Shown piece after piece: positions 25,705-34,729 of a stretch of DNA of 64,000 bases (position 1 is the stretch's first letter; each line of letters opens with the position of its first letter). Source of the DNA: Nonomuraea sp. SBT364. GTDB taxonomy: Bacteria; Actinomycetota; Actinomycetes; Streptosporangiales; Streptosporangiaceae. The notes below the pieces were generated by a model. The model had not been told where the DNA came from. It made no database searches and saw nothing but the letters and a program-made list of their open reading frames with translations. The DNA is taken from NCBI RefSeq assembly GCF_001083785.1, contig NZ_LAVL01000001.1, positions 231,629 through 295,628 on the forward strand, in the 5' to 3' direction. A program made the translations under genes and the position numbers.

Positions 25705-27747
25705 ATGACCGTCTTTGGCCGCCGCCGACAGGCCCACGTGCTGGCAAACGCGCCGTTCCGCCGGCTGTGGACGGCCATGTCGGTGTGCAGCCTGGGTGAC
25801 TGGCTCAACATCCTGGCGCTCACCGCGATGGCCGGAAACCTCACCCAGGGCGACTACCGCACGCAGTCGCTGGCCATCGGCGGCGTGTTCGTCGCCAAGA
25901 TGCTGCCCGCCGTCCTGCTCGGGCCGCTCGCGGGGGCGTTCGCCGACCGGTTCGACCGGCGGCTGACGATGTTCGCCGCCGACCTGGCCCGGTTCGCCGT
26001 CGTGCTGTCGATCCCGATCGTCGGCAGCTACCAGTGGGTCATCGTCGCGACGGTCCTGGTCGAGTGCGTCAACCTGTTCTGGGTCCCGGCCAAGGACGCC
26101 ACCGTCCCCAACCTGGTGCCCAAGGAGCAGCTCGAGTCGGCCAACCAGCTCAACCTGATGGTGACCTACGGCAGCGCGCCGGTCGCCGCCGCGCTGTTCG
26201 CCGTCCTGTCCGTGGCAGGCGACGTGGGGCGCAACTTCGTGCCGTTCCTGTCCGGGGTCGACGCCACCGCGCTGGCGCTGGTCGTCAACGCCCTCGCCTA
26301 TCTGGTGTCGGCGTTCCTCATCTTCACGCTGCGCGACATCCCCCGGCGTGACGGCGCGATCTCGACCCCGTCGGTGCTCAAGCAGGTCGTCGAGGGCTGG
26401 CGGTTCGTCGGCGGCAACCGGCTGGTGCGCGGCCTGATCATCGGCATGCTGGGCGCGTTCGCGGCCGGCGGCGCGGTGGTGGGCGTCGCCAAGATCTACG
26501 TGGTGGCGCTCGGCGGCGGCGACGCGGCCTACGGCGTGGTGTTCGGCGCCGTCTTCGTCGGCATGGCGCTGGGCATGTTCTTCGGGCTGCGGCTGCTGCG
26601 CGAGCTGTCGCGGCGGCGGCTGTTCGGGCTGTCGCTCATCGTGGCCGGGCTCGTGCTGATGGCCATCGCGCTCATCCACAACCTGGTGATCGTGGTCATG
26701 CTGACCGCGGCGCTGGGGGCGTGCGCGGGCATCGCCTGGATCATCGGCTACACGCTCATCGGCCTGGAGGTCGAAGACGGGCTGCGCGGGCGCACGTTCT
26801 CGTTCCTGCAGTCGACGGCCCGGGTGACGCTGCTGCTGGTCGTCGCCGTGGCCGCGCCGCTGGCCGCGCTGTTCGGCGAGCACCTGCTGACCTTCGGCGA
26901 CCTGACCTACGAGTTCAGCGGCACCAACCTGGTGCTGCTCATCGGCGGCGTGGTGGCCACGCTCGTCGGCATACTCGGGCTGCGCCACATGGACGACCGC
27001 AAGGGCGTCCCGCTCACCGAAGACCTGATCGCGGCCCTGCGCGGCGAGCGGTTCAAGGCCGAGCCCGCCGAGCACGTGCCCGGGCTGTTCGTGGCGTTCG
27101 AAGGCGGCGAGGGGTCCGGCAAGACGACCCAGTCCCGGATGCTCGCCATCTGGCTGCGCGACCAGGGCTACGACGTGGTGCAGACCCGCGAGCCCGGCGC
27201 CACCAAGGTCGGCATGCGGCTGCGCGCCATCCTGCTCGACGCCGCCGAGCGCGGGCTGTCGGCCCGGGCCGAGGCGCTGCTCTACGCCGCCGACCGGGCC
27301 GAGCACGTGGAGAAGGTCATCCGGCCCGCGCTCTACCGTGGGGCGCTGGTGGTGTGCGACCGCTACGTCGACTCCTCGCTCGCCTACCAGGGCGCCGGGC
27401 GTTCGCTCGACCCCGGTGACGTGTCCAAGGTCAACGCCTGGGCGACGGGCGGGCTGGTGCCGCACCTGACCGTGCTCATCGACACCCCGCCCGAGGTGGG
27501 GCTGACCCGGCTGGGCGGGGCCGCCGACCGGATCGAGTCGGAGCCGCTGGAGTTCCACGAGCGGGTGCGCAAGGAGTTCCGCGCACTGGCCGCCGCCGCG
27601 CCCGAGCGCTACCTGGTCGTCGACGGCACCCTGGCGCCCGACCACATCACCCGCACCATCCAGGACCGGGTCCGCGAGATCCTGCCCGACCCGGTGCCCC
27701 GGGCGTCCGAAGACATCACGGGCACGATGCCCGCCATCCGCGACTAG
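25705..27747 (+). CDS. tmk: Fusion of major-facilitator transporter and thymidylate kinase
   Basis: A 680-residue protein. Residues 1 to about 430 form a 10-12 helix MFS module (LGDWLNILALTAMAGNL; GPLAGAFADRFDRR). Residues 460-665 are thymidylate kinase, which makes dTDP from dTMP: P-loop FEGGEGSGKTTQ near 469, CDRYVDSSLAYQG near 552 and a LID with GAADRIES. ATG 25705 is chosen because the MFS part starts there and no ribosome-binding site supports 25636; it could be near-leaderless. Similar fusions are known in actinobacteria. The transported substrate is unknown, and the MFS part may simply anchor the kinase. holB follows ten bases later. Confidence 0.93.
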   Translation: MTVFGRRRQAHVLANAPFRRLWTAMSVCSLGDWLNILALTAMAGNLTQGDYRTQSLAIGGVFVAKMLPAVLLGPLAGAFADRFDRRLTMFAADLARFAVVLSIPIVGSYQWVIVATVLVECVNLFWVPAKDATVPNLVPKEQLESANQLNLMVTYGSAPVAAALFAVLSVAGDVGRNFVPFLSGVDATALALVVNALAYLVSAFLIFTLRDIPRRDGAISTPSVLKQVVEGWRFVGGNRLVRGLIIGMLGAFAAGGAVVGVAKIYVVALGGGDAAYGVVFGAVFVGMALGMFFGLRLLRELSRRRLFGLSLIVAGLVLMAIALIHNLVIVVMLTAALGACAGIAWIIGYTLIGLEVEDGLRGRTFSFLQSTARVTLLLVVAVAAPLAALFGEHLLTFGDLTYEFSGTNLVLLIGGVVATLVGILGLRHMDDRKGVPLTEDLIAALRGERFKAEPAEHVPGLFVAFEGGEGSGKTTQSRMLAIWLRDQGYDVVQTREPGATKVGMRLRAILLDAAERGLSARAEALLYAADRAEHVEKVIRPALYRGALVVCDRYVDSSLAYQGAGRSLDPGDVSKVNAWATGGLVPHLTVLIDTPPEVGLTRLGGAADRIESEPLEFHERVRKEFRALAAAAPERYLVVDGTLAPDHITRTIQDRVREILPDPVPRASEDITGTMPAIRD

Positions 27748-27757
27748 CCTTGACCCC

Positions 27758-28930
27758 GTGGGTGTCTTCGATGACCTGGTAGGCCAGGCGCAGGCGACGG
27801 CCGTGCTGTCGCGGGCCGCGACGGCCGCGGCCGAGGCCGTGCGCGGCGGCCGCGGCGCCGGCATGACGCACGCCTGGCTGTTCACCGGCCCGCCCGGCTC
27901 GGGCCGGGAGGAGGCCGCCCGCGCCTTCGCCGCCGCGCTGCTCTGCCCCGACGGCGGCTGCGGCCACTGCGACCAGTGTCACCAGGTGCTCATCGGCTCC
28001 CACCCCGACCTGGAGTGCGTACGCCCCGCCGGGTTGTCCTACAGCGTCAAGCAGACCCGCGAGCTCATCCTGCGGGCCGCGGGCGCGCCGACCCAGGGCC
28101 GGTGGCGGGTCATCCTGTTCGAAGATGCCGACCGGGCCACGGAGTCCGCCGCCAACGCCCTGCTCAAGGCCATCGAGGAGCCGCCGCCGCGCACCGTGTG
28201 GCTGCTCTGCGCGCCCGCCCCCGACGACCTGATGATCACCATTCGGTCCCGCTGCCGGCTCGTCACCCTCACCACACCGGGCACCGAGGCGGTCGCGCAC
28301 GTGCTGGCCACCCGCGACAGCGTCCCCTGGGAGACCGCCCAGTTCGCCGCCCGCGCCGCCCAGGGGCACATCAGCCGGGCCCGCGCGCTGGCGCTGGACG
28401 AGGGCGCCCGCCGCCGGCGTGAGGCCGTGCTGTCCATCCCCCGGTCGCTGACCGGCGTCGGCGAGTGCGTGAGCGCCGCCGAGCGGCTGGTCAAGACCGC
28501 CGAGGAGGAGGCCGCCGCGGCCACCACCGCGCTCAACGAGAACGAGACCACCGAGCTGCGCAAGATCTACGGCGAGGGCTCCACGGGCAAGGGCCTCAAC
28601 CGCGGCCTCGTCCGGGGCGGCGCCGGGGCGCTGAAGGACCTGGAAGACCGGCAGAAGTCCCGCGCGACCCGCATCAAGCGCGACTCCCTCGACGCGGCGC
28701 TGCTGGAGCTGGTGTCGTTCTACCGCGACGTGCTGGCCATGCAGTTCGGCGCCGGGGTCGAGCTGGCCAACGACGACCTCCGCTTCGAGCTGGACCAGGT
28801 GGCCAAGGTGTCCACCCCGGAGGAGACGCTGGGCCGCATCGACGCGATCATGCGCTGTCGCGAGCGCCTGGACCTCAACGTCAACCCGCAGATCGCCGTC
28901 GAGTCCATGATGCTGTCGCTACGGGCGTAA
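27758..28930 (+). CDS. holB: DNA polymerase III delta-prime subunit
   Basis: A 390-residue clamp-loader subunit: VFDDLVGQAQATAVL at the start, a degenerate P-loop GPPGSGREEAA (no Lys, as usual for a non-ATP-binding subunit), a four-Cys zinc module CPDGGCGHCDQCH, FEDADRATESAANALLKAIE and IRSRC. With the gamma/tau and delta subunits it loads the sliding clamp. GTG 27758 lies ten bases after tmk, and the pair is a widespread gene order. Confidence 0.95.
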   Translation: MGVFDDLVGQAQATAVLSRAATAAAEAVRGGRGAGMTHAWLFTGPPGSGREEAARAFAAALLCPDGGCGHCDQCHQVLIGSHPDLECVRPAGLSYSVKQTRELILRAAGAPTQGRWRVILFEDADRATESAANALLKAIEEPPPRTVWLLCAPAPDDLMITIRSRCRLVTLTTPGTEAVAHVLATRDSVPWETAQFAARAAQGHISRARALALDEGARRRREAVLSIPRSLTGVGECVSAAERLVKTAEEEAAAATTALNENETTELRKIYGEGSTGKGLNRGLVRGGAGALKDLEDRQKSRATRIKRDSLDAALLELVSFYRDVLAMQFGAGVELANDDLRFELDQVAKVSTPEETLGRIDAIMRCRERLDLNVNPQIAVESMMLSLRA

Positions 28931-29003
28931 AGCTCCTGCCCGGCGCGGCGCGTACTGTGGCAGGTACGTGTCCCCGACGCTGTCAGGAGGCGAGCACGAG
29001 CCC

Positions 29004-29837
29004 ATGGGGATGATCATGGCCGTGAGTTTCACCCGCTACGGACGGCTTTACTACCTCGACCCCGGCCCGCACACCCCCAAAGTGGGCGACAAGGTGCTGG
29101 TCCCGACGGACGCCGGGCCCGAGGTGGCCGAGTGCGTCTGGGCGCCGCAGTACACCAGTGAGGACATCGACGGCCTGCCGGTCTGCGCGGGGCCCGCGGG
29201 CGAGGAGCACCTGTCCCGCGACGAGACCAACAAACGCCGCCGGGCCGAGGCGCGCAGCGTGTCCAAACGCCTGATCAAGCGGCACACGCTGCCCATGAAG
29301 GTGGTCGGCGTCGACTACCTCGACCAGGACAACGTCTACACGGTCTACTTCTCGGCGCCGCACCGGGTCGACTTCCGCGCCCTCGTCCGAGACCTGGCGC
29401 GCAACCTCCGAGCCCGCGTCGAGCTGCGGCAGATCGGTCCCCGCGACGAGGCCCGCCTGCAGGGCGGCATCGGTCCCTGCGGACGCGACCTGTGCTGCGC
29501 GACGTTCCTCAAGGACTTCGAGCCGGTCTCCGTCCGCATGGCCAAGGATCAGGACCTCCCGGTCAACCCGCTGCGCATCGCGGGCGCCTGCGGGCGGCTG
29601 ATGTGCTGCCTCAAGTACGAGCATCCGCTCTACCAGGAGTTCCGCGCCTCGGCACCCCGGGTCGGCGTGAGCGTGGACACGCCGCAGGGGCCGGGCACGG
29701 TCGTGGGGCACAACGTCCCGTCGGACTCGGTGGTCGTCCGCCTCAACGACGGCGGCCGCCGCTGCGCCTGCTCCAAGGCCAGCGTGTGCGGCCCCCGGAA
29801 GGCGTACGACTCCACCTACGGCCCGGATCAGGCATGA
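29004..29837 (+). CDS. PSP1 domain protein (YaaT-like)
   Basis: A 277-residue protein with the PSP1 C-terminal domain: FSAPHRVDFRALVRDLARNL, RQIGPRDEARLQGGIGPCGR and the Cys clusters PCGRDLCC and ACGRLMCCLKYEHPLY. The Bacillus relative YaaT takes part in sporulation phosphorelay control, natural competence and RNA decay with partners YlbF and YmcA; the actinobacterial role is unclear. ATG 29004 fits the family start better than 28968. In related genomes it follows holB, as here. Confidence 0.9.
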   Translation: MGMIMAVSFTRYGRLYYLDPGPHTPKVGDKVLVPTDAGPEVAECVWAPQYTSEDIDGLPVCAGPAGEEHLSRDETNKRRRAEARSVSKRLIKRHTLPMKVVGVDYLDQDNVYTVYFSAPHRVDFRALVRDLARNLRARVELRQIGPRDEARLQGGIGPCGRDLCCATFLKDFEPVSVRMAKDQDLPVNPLRIAGACGRLMCCLKYEHPLYQEFRASAPRVGVSVDTPQGPGTVVGHNVPSDSVVVRLNDGGRRCACSKASVCGPRKAYDSTYGPDQA

Positions 29838-29900
29838 CCGCTGAGGTCGTGCCCATGCGCACTGCCGAATCGCTCTGAACGCCTGCGTGGCGAGCTCGCC
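29836..29900 (+). pseudogene. 5' remnant duplicated from the gene at 38159
   Basis: GGTCGTGCCCATGCGCA at 29845 is identical to 38155, and similarity continues with small changes and one indel to about 29895 (CCTGCGTGGCGAG against CCTGCGTCGCGAG). The encoded start MRTAESL hits a stop after seven codons. This looks like the original or duplicated first codons of the maleylpyruvate-isomerase-family gene, separated from the intact copy by 8.3 kb. Confidence 0.65.
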
Positions 29901-29923
29901 GACAAGCCGGTCAGCCGGTAGAT

Positions 29924-29944
29924 GCCCGGCTGAACCAGCCGGGC
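29924..29944. terminator. Hairpin after the PSP1 gene
   Basis: GCCCGGCT (29924-29931) and AGCCGGGC (29937-29944) are perfect complements around a five-base loop. It is a likely terminator of the topA-to-PSP1 side of the region, although there is no T-run. Confidence 0.5.
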
Positions 29945-30104
29945 GTCGTACGTTGGGTACGTCACTTTCCGTGTCCGATCCCTGACAGGCCCAGCGCCGG
30001 TGTCGAACGCGCGGAAGCTGATGTCCGCATGCCGGGACCGGGGCCGCTTGGCACTGTCGTCCCCGGGCGGTCACAGGAGGTGCGAGCGAGATCCCTGGAG
30101 AGCC

Positions 30105-31265
30105 ATGAAGCAGCCGGCGGTGCCGAGCGACGGCGTGTCCGCAGTACGGGTGCTGCTCTCACCTGCCAACGTCTGGCGATCCGGGCTCGCCGTCGCGGCC
30201 GTCGTCGCCGTGGTGCTCTTCCTCCGGTTCGTGGTCACCGACGCGGGTTCGCTGATCGCCATGCTGGTGATGGCGTGGTTCCTCTCCCTGGCCATGGAAC
30301 CCGCCGTGCGCCGGCTGTCGCGGTACATGCCCCGAGGCAGAGCCACACTGCTGGTGATGACGCTGTCCATCCTCGCTCTCGTGATCTTCCTCTTCATGTT
30401 CGGCAACATGTTCGTGCAGCAGGTGGCGGCACTGCTGCGGGCGTTGCCCGGAGCGGTGGGCGGCATTGTCGAGTGGTGCAACACCCGTTTCGGTACCCGA
30501 TATGAGATTTCCGACATCCTCGAATCCATCAACCTGACCCCGCAGCAGGCGGCCGGGTACGCGCAGGGTGCGCTCGACGGCGCGCTGGGCCTGCTGGGGA
30601 CGGTGACCGGAACGGTCTTCAACCTGTTCACCCTGATGCTGCTGGCGTTCTACTTCTCGGCCGACGGACCGAGGCTGCGCAGGTGGGTCGCGCAGTTGCT
30701 GCCCGGCCGGTTCCAGCAGGTCTTCATCAGCATCTGGGACGTGTCCACGATCAAGACCGGGGGATATGTCTCCTCGCGGCTCATCCTGGCCGCCATCAAC
30801 GGCACCGCCTCGGCTCTGGTGTTCCTGGCGCTGGACATGCCCTCCTGGCTCGCGCTCGGAGCCTGGACGGGCCTGGTCGCCCAACTCGTGCCCACCATCG
30901 GCACCTACATCTCCATCGCCCTGCCGGTGGTGGTGGGGCTGGTGTCGTCCCGCCCCTGGATCGGCTTGGCGGCACTGGCCTGGGGCGTTCTGTACCAGCA
31001 GGTGGAGAACCTGACGTTGGAGCCGAAGATCAGCTCGCGGGCGGTGGACATTCACCCGGGGGTGTCCTTCGCCGCCGTGATCCTGGGCGCGTCGCTGTTC
31101 GGCGCGATGGGCGCGCTGCTGGCCGTCCCCGTGGTGGCCATGCTGCTCTCCCTGGTCGACACATTCGCCATTCGTCAGGAGTTGCAGGAGGCAGTGCCTG
31201 AGGAACCGGAGCCGCCGAAGGGCGAACGGGACTCGGCGCCACCGAAGGGCTCACATCTCGGCTGA
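30105..31265 (+). CDS. AI-2E family transporter
   Basis: A 386-residue polytopic membrane protein with the AI-2E/PerM/YdiK family pattern: paired helices at the N-terminus (GLAVAAVVAVVLFLRFVV), SLAMEPAVRRLSR, a soluble middle and a C-terminal helix bundle with YQQVENLTLEPKISSRAVDI followed by HPGVSFAAVI. Family members export small molecules or act in Na+/H+ exchange; the substrate is not predictable here. ATG 30105 is chosen for GGAG six bases upstream. It is the first gene of the apparent 8.3-kb insertion. Confidence 0.9.
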   Translation: MKQPAVPSDGVSAVRVLLSPANVWRSGLAVAAVVAVVLFLRFVVTDAGSLIAMLVMAWFLSLAMEPAVRRLSRYMPRGRATLLVMTLSILALVIFLFMFGNMFVQQVAALLRALPGAVGGIVEWCNTRFGTRYEISDILESINLTPQQAAGYAQGALDGALGLLGTVTGTVFNLFTLMLLAFYFSADGPRLRRWVAQLLPGRFQQVFISIWDVSTIKTGGYVSSRLILAAINGTASALVFLALDMPSWLALGAWTGLVAQLVPTIGTYISIALPVVVGLVSSRPWIGLAALAWGVLYQQVENLTLEPKISSRAVDIHPGVSFAAVILGASLFGAMGALLAVPVVAMLLSLVDTFAIRQELQEAVPEEPEPPKGERDSAPPKGSHLG

Positions 31266-31451
31266 GGCCTCCCAGGAATGACAGGGCCGCAGCGCATGGT
31301 GCCGGTAGATCATGCCGAAGACCTGTGTCGTAGCCCGTGCGTACACGTTTTCTCCGACGGGGCCGCACAGGCAGTCGGCCGACTCCTCGTGTCCGACCGC
31401 GTCATCGAGTGGCCGGATGTGGACGACCTTGTGCACCGCATGCTCCTTCAT
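31251..31451 (-). CDS. Small conserved hypothetical protein with CxCGP motif (66 aa)
   Basis: The 66-residue product contains VHIRPLDDAVGHEESADCLC followed by GPVGENV and IYRHHALRP, like small Streptomyces proteins that read V-x-P-x-DD-x-x-x-H ... CxCGP ... HHSLDGR. Function unknown. It follows the DUF7144 gene on the minus strand, and its end overlaps the end of the AI-2E gene by 15 bases. Confidence 0.6.
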   Translation of the reverse strand: MKEHAVHKVVHIRPLDDAVGHEESADCLCGPVGENVYARATTQVFGMIYRHHALRPCHSWEASAEM

Positions 31452-31526
31452 CTCGCCGTCCGCCGACGGAAGGCGACACCGGCGGGCGCTGCCCCCGCCG
31501 TGCCGCCTCGCCGAACCGCGAGACGC

Positions 31527-32048
31527 CTACCAGGCGTCACCGCGGTCGAACGCCTTCATCTCCCTGCCGTGGACGGCCAGGGCGTAGATCACCAGGACGT
31601 CGACGGCGATGACGACCATCGACCAGAGCGGGTATGCGGGGATCCAGGCGAAGTTGACGAGCGCCTGGAGGCCCGCGAGGAAGATGCCGACCGCACGCCC
31701 CCAAGCCTTCCCCATCATGACGGCCGCACCGGCGAGGACGACGATCACACCCATGATCAGGTGCATCCAGCCCCAGGCCGTGTAGTTCACCGGGATGGCC
31801 AGGTCGTTCGCGGTGACGAGATAGAAGTCGGTGTTGAAGATTCCCACCAATCCCATCAGGGCCTGGAAGCATCCCAGGACCATCATCGTGACTCCAGCGA
31901 AGATCACCCAGCCGATCCAGCCTGTGGGCCGGGGCCCTGTCTCCGCCGGTCGGGCCTGTGCCAGTTGCGGGTCCTGTCGCTGCTGGGGCACCGGCGGGGC
32001 CTGGTCGCGGGAGGCCTCCTGCGTTCGCGCGTCACGCGGGTGTTCCAT
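31527..32048 (-). CDS. DUF7144 family membrane protein
   Basis: A 173-residue protein with a 45-residue Gln/Pro-rich cytoplasmic head and four membrane helices: GWIGWVIFAGVTMMVLGCFQ, YTAWGWMHLIMGVIVVLAGA, GIFLAGLQALVNFAWIPAYP and WSMVVIAVDVLVIYALAVHG. This is the DUF7144 layout, common in actinobacterial stress regions; function unknown. ATG 32048 follows GGAGGGGAG. Confidence 0.8.
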   Translation of the reverse strand: MEHPRDARTQEASRDQAPPVPQQRQDPQLAQARPAETGPRPTGWIGWVIFAGVTMMVLGCFQALMGLVGIFNTDFYLVTANDLAIPVNYTAWGWMHLIMGVIVVLAGAAVMMGKAWGRAVGIFLAGLQALVNFAWIPAYPLWSMVVIAVDVLVIYALAVHGREMKAFDRGDAW

Positions 32049-32534
32049 GTTCGACTCCCCTCCGCGCGGCGGAGCTTCCGGGCCACCCATGTTCGTGGCG
32101 GCCTTCGTCCGCGCGCTTTCCGGGAACTCGGCGGTGCGGGCAGTTCTTGCCCCTTGTCGCCGTTCCTGTCAGCTACCAGTCTTACCCCGACATACCTCGC
32201 ATTCTTCTCAGATATCGCCAAATGCGGATAATGTGAACATGCCCTCGGGTGGAGGAACCGCCGGAAGGGTCCCCGCTCGCTCGTGAAAATCGTGCAATGT
32301 CACTAAGTCGTTGCTTCAGGTTTCGAAAGATGCGCAGGTTGCCTATTGCATCTTTTTACCTCTTTGTGGGGGCCCGCCCGATGGGGAAGGGGGATCACCA
32401 GGAGCAGGGAGGAGCGCCATTGCGGGTGTTCTGCCGCAGGATCCCATCGAAACCGTACGTTGCCGCCGATCGCCTGCCGTCGGCGTACGGCCCCGCACCG
32501 CTCGTCGACGCATCCGATCAGAAGGAAAGACCCA
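32049..32534. other. Divergent intergenic region
   Basis: About 490 bases between the DUF7144 and DUF1269 genes. It contains A/T-richer DNA around 32290-32370 where promoters are likely. I cannot place a particular sigma-factor box and see no convincing gene or RNA. Confidence 0.4.
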
Positions 32535-33029
32535 GTGAGCAACCTCATCGCGATCTCCTACCCGGACGTCGCCACCGCCGTCGCCGTGCGTGATCGCCTG
32601 TCTGACCTGCAACGGCAGAATCTGATCACGATGGAGGACATGGCCGTCGTCGAACGCCGGGCCAACGGCACGATCAAGCTGCACCAGACCCAGGGCACGA
32701 CCGGAATGGGGGCAGCCGGTGGGGCGCTGTGGGGCGGCCTGATCGGGATGCTGTTCTTCATGCCGCTGTTCGGCATGGCGCTGGGCGCCGCCACCGGGGC
32801 GGCCGGCAGCGCGATGGCCGACGCCGGTGTCAACGACGAATTCATGAGGGAACTCGCCGACACGCTGGAACCGGGCACCGCCGCGTTGTTCGTCCTGGTC
32901 GTGCGGAGCACTCCGGACAAGGTCATTCCGGAGATCCAGCCGTACGGCGGACATGTCATCCAGACCTCGCTGAACCGCGAGGAGGAGGCACAACTGCGCG
33001 AGATGATGGAGGGCACCGGCGTCCGTTGA
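32535..33029 (+). CDS. DUF1269 domain protein
   Basis: A 164-residue protein with the DUF1269 pattern: LIAISYPDVATAVAVRDRLS, a Gly-rich hydrophobic hairpin (GAAGGALWGGLIGMLFFMPL followed by FGMALGAATGAAGSAMAD), then NDEFMRELADTLEPGTAALF. Members are membrane-associated and often induced by stress; biochemical role unknown. GTG 32535 is preferred because GAAGGAAAG precedes it and the family starts there. Confidence 0.88.
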   Translation: MSNLIAISYPDVATAVAVRDRLSDLQRQNLITMEDMAVVERRANGTIKLHQTQGTTGMGAAGGALWGGLIGMLFFMPLFGMALGAATGAAGSAMADAGVNDEFMRELADTLEPGTAALFVLVVRSTPDKVIPEIQPYGGHVIQTSLNREEEAQLREMMEGTGVR

Positions 33030-33163
33030 CAGGCATCCGCGTCGACGTGACCACGGATCCGATGGTGCGCGCCGCCTGGACGCGCAGGCCGCCCGTCCTG
33101 CCACGGGTGCGCGATGTGAGAACTCTCCGTTGGCCGGTCCGGCCACCACCATGAGAGGCCGCT

Positions 33164-33682
33164 ATGGGAGTGGTACCCGATCCAGCTGACAGCCCTCGGC
33201 CGGCGGCCGAGGGCGCCCACAGGGACTACACCGGTGCCGTCTATGGATCACTGCTCGCCGCCTCCGTGGTGGCCGGTGCCGGGACGCTCGGCAGGTTCCC
33301 GCGCCTGGAGATGATCATTCTGCTCCTGGGCACCAGCGTCGTGTTCTGGGCCGCCCATGTGCACGCTCGCCTGTTCGGTGCCCGAACGGTCTACCGGACC
33401 ATACGCGTGGCCGAGGTGCGCAGGGCTGGCGCGGAGGAATGGCCGATCGTCACGGCCGCCGTCCCGCCGGCCGCGGCCGTGATTGTCGGCCCGCTGGTGG
33501 GTCTGGGACCGCAGGGCACCGCGTGGCTGGCCCTCGCGGTCGCGGTGGCCGGGCAGGTCGGCTGGGCGGCCGCGGCGGCTGTGGGGATCGGCGCCTCCTT
33601 GCGGGTGGTCCTGGTCACGAGCGCGGTCAACCTGCTGCTCGGGCTGGTCATCGTGGCGCTGAAGGCGGCATTCCACCATTGA
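33164..33682 (+). CDS. Integral membrane protein (172 aa)
   Basis: Four or five hydrophobic helices (for example GSLLAASVVAGAGTL, MIILLLGTSVVFWAAHVHAR and SLRVVLVTSAVNLLLGLVIV) make this a small membrane protein. I do not recognise the family. It lies between the DUF1269 and glutamine amidotransferase genes on the same strand and may share their transcript. Confidence 0.7.
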   Translation: MGVVPDPADSPRPAAEGAHRDYTGAVYGSLLAASVVAGAGTLGRFPRLEMIILLLGTSVVFWAAHVHARLFGARTVYRTIRVAEVRRAGAEEWPIVTAAVPPAAAVIVGPLVGLGPQGTAWLALAVAVAGQVGWAAAAAVGIGASLRVVLVTSAVNLLLGLVIVALKAAFHH

Positions 33683-33768
33683 CGGTTCGTCCGCCGGAAA
33701 CCGCTGTGACCGCCACGGTGTCCGGTCTTTCGCCTTTCCGACCAAGCCAGTTCGAGCCCGAGGTGACC

Positions 33769-34605
33769 ATGTGCAGGTGGATGACGTACTGCGGAGACCC
33801 CATCCTCGCCGAGGACCTGCTGTTCCGGCCGGTGCACTCGCTCATCGACCAGAGCCTGCACGCCCGGCTCGGGGTGACGACCACGAACGGGGACGGTTTC
33901 GGCATCGGATGGTACGGCGAGGGCACGGAACCCGCCGTTTTCAAGAGCATCGAGCCCGCATGGAACGATCGGAACCTGCGGGAGATCGCGCGGCAGATCC
34001 GCACCCCCCTTCTGTTCGCGCACATCCGTTCCTCGACCGGCACCCCGGTGCAGCGCAGCAACTGTCATCCGTTCCGGTACGGCCGTTGGCTGTGGATGCA
34101 CAACGGCGTCGTGGAAGGATTCCGTGAGCTTCGACGTGATCTGTCCATGGCGGTGGAGCCGTCGCTCTACCCCGCCATCGAGGGGTCGACTGATTCTGAG
34201 CTCCTGTTCTTCCTGGCGCTCACCTTCGGGCTGGCCGACGACCCGCCGAGCGCGGTGGCCCGGGCCGTCGGGCTGGTGGAAGATGTCGCCCGGCTCCACG
34301 GCGTCCCTCCTCCCGTCCAGATGACCGTGGCCACGACGGACGGTGAATCCGTCTGGATGTTCCGCCATGCCAGCGCGGGACGTCCGGCATCGCTCTTCTA
34401 CTCCACGGACATCTCCCAGGTACGGCTGCTCCATCCGGAGTTGGAGACTCTGCGGCAGTTGGGAGCGGGGACACGCTTCGTCGTCTCCGAGCCGCTTCGT
34501 GACCTCGCAGGCACGTGGAACGAGATTCCCGACAGCTCTTATGGGGTTATTCGCCACGGAGAGGTGACGATCAACCCCTTCACTCCCTCGTCGGAGGGGA
34601 GGTGA
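33769..34605 (+). CDS. Class II glutamine amidotransferase (YafJ/EgtC-like)
   Basis: A 278-residue N-terminal-nucleophile amidotransferase. The protein starts MCRWMTYCGDP, so Cys2 becomes the catalytic N-terminus after Met removal. NGDGFGIGWYG, FAHIRSSTGTPVQRSNCHPF and WMHNGVVEGF are the standard family motifs for glutamine binding and ammonia release. The acceptor substrate is unknown. EgtC of ergothioneine synthesis is a relative, but no other egt gene is nearby. ATG 33769 follows GAGGTG. Confidence 0.9.
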   Translation: MCRWMTYCGDPILAEDLLFRPVHSLIDQSLHARLGVTTTNGDGFGIGWYGEGTEPAVFKSIEPAWNDRNLREIARQIRTPLLFAHIRSSTGTPVQRSNCHPFRYGRWLWMHNGVVEGFRELRRDLSMAVEPSLYPAIEGSTDSELLFFLALTFGLADDPPSAVARAVGLVEDVARLHGVPPPVQMTVATTDGESVWMFRHASAGRPASLFYSTDISQVRLLHPELETLRQLGAGTRFVVSEPLRDLAGTWNEIPDSSYGVIRHGEVTINPFTPSSEGR

Positions 34606-34729
34606 GGTGCCGCCTGCCGCTCACCGCGAGACGGCACGCCCGAGCCACCGTGACGCGCCTGCCGTCCGGATGGGCCGATGGCCCGGCGGCTGATCCGGCG
34701 AGCGCCCCGGGCCCGCCTGCCGATGATCG

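Noticed and set aside
25684..27885. Minus-strand open frame of more than 700 codons opposite the MFS-tmk gene
   Set aside because: His/Arg/Asp-rich with no domain. It is the complement of a hydrophobic membrane protein.
29004..30074. Minus-strand open frame opposite the PSP1 gene
   Set aside because: No domain, and it lies opposite the strongly conserved Cys motifs of PSP1.
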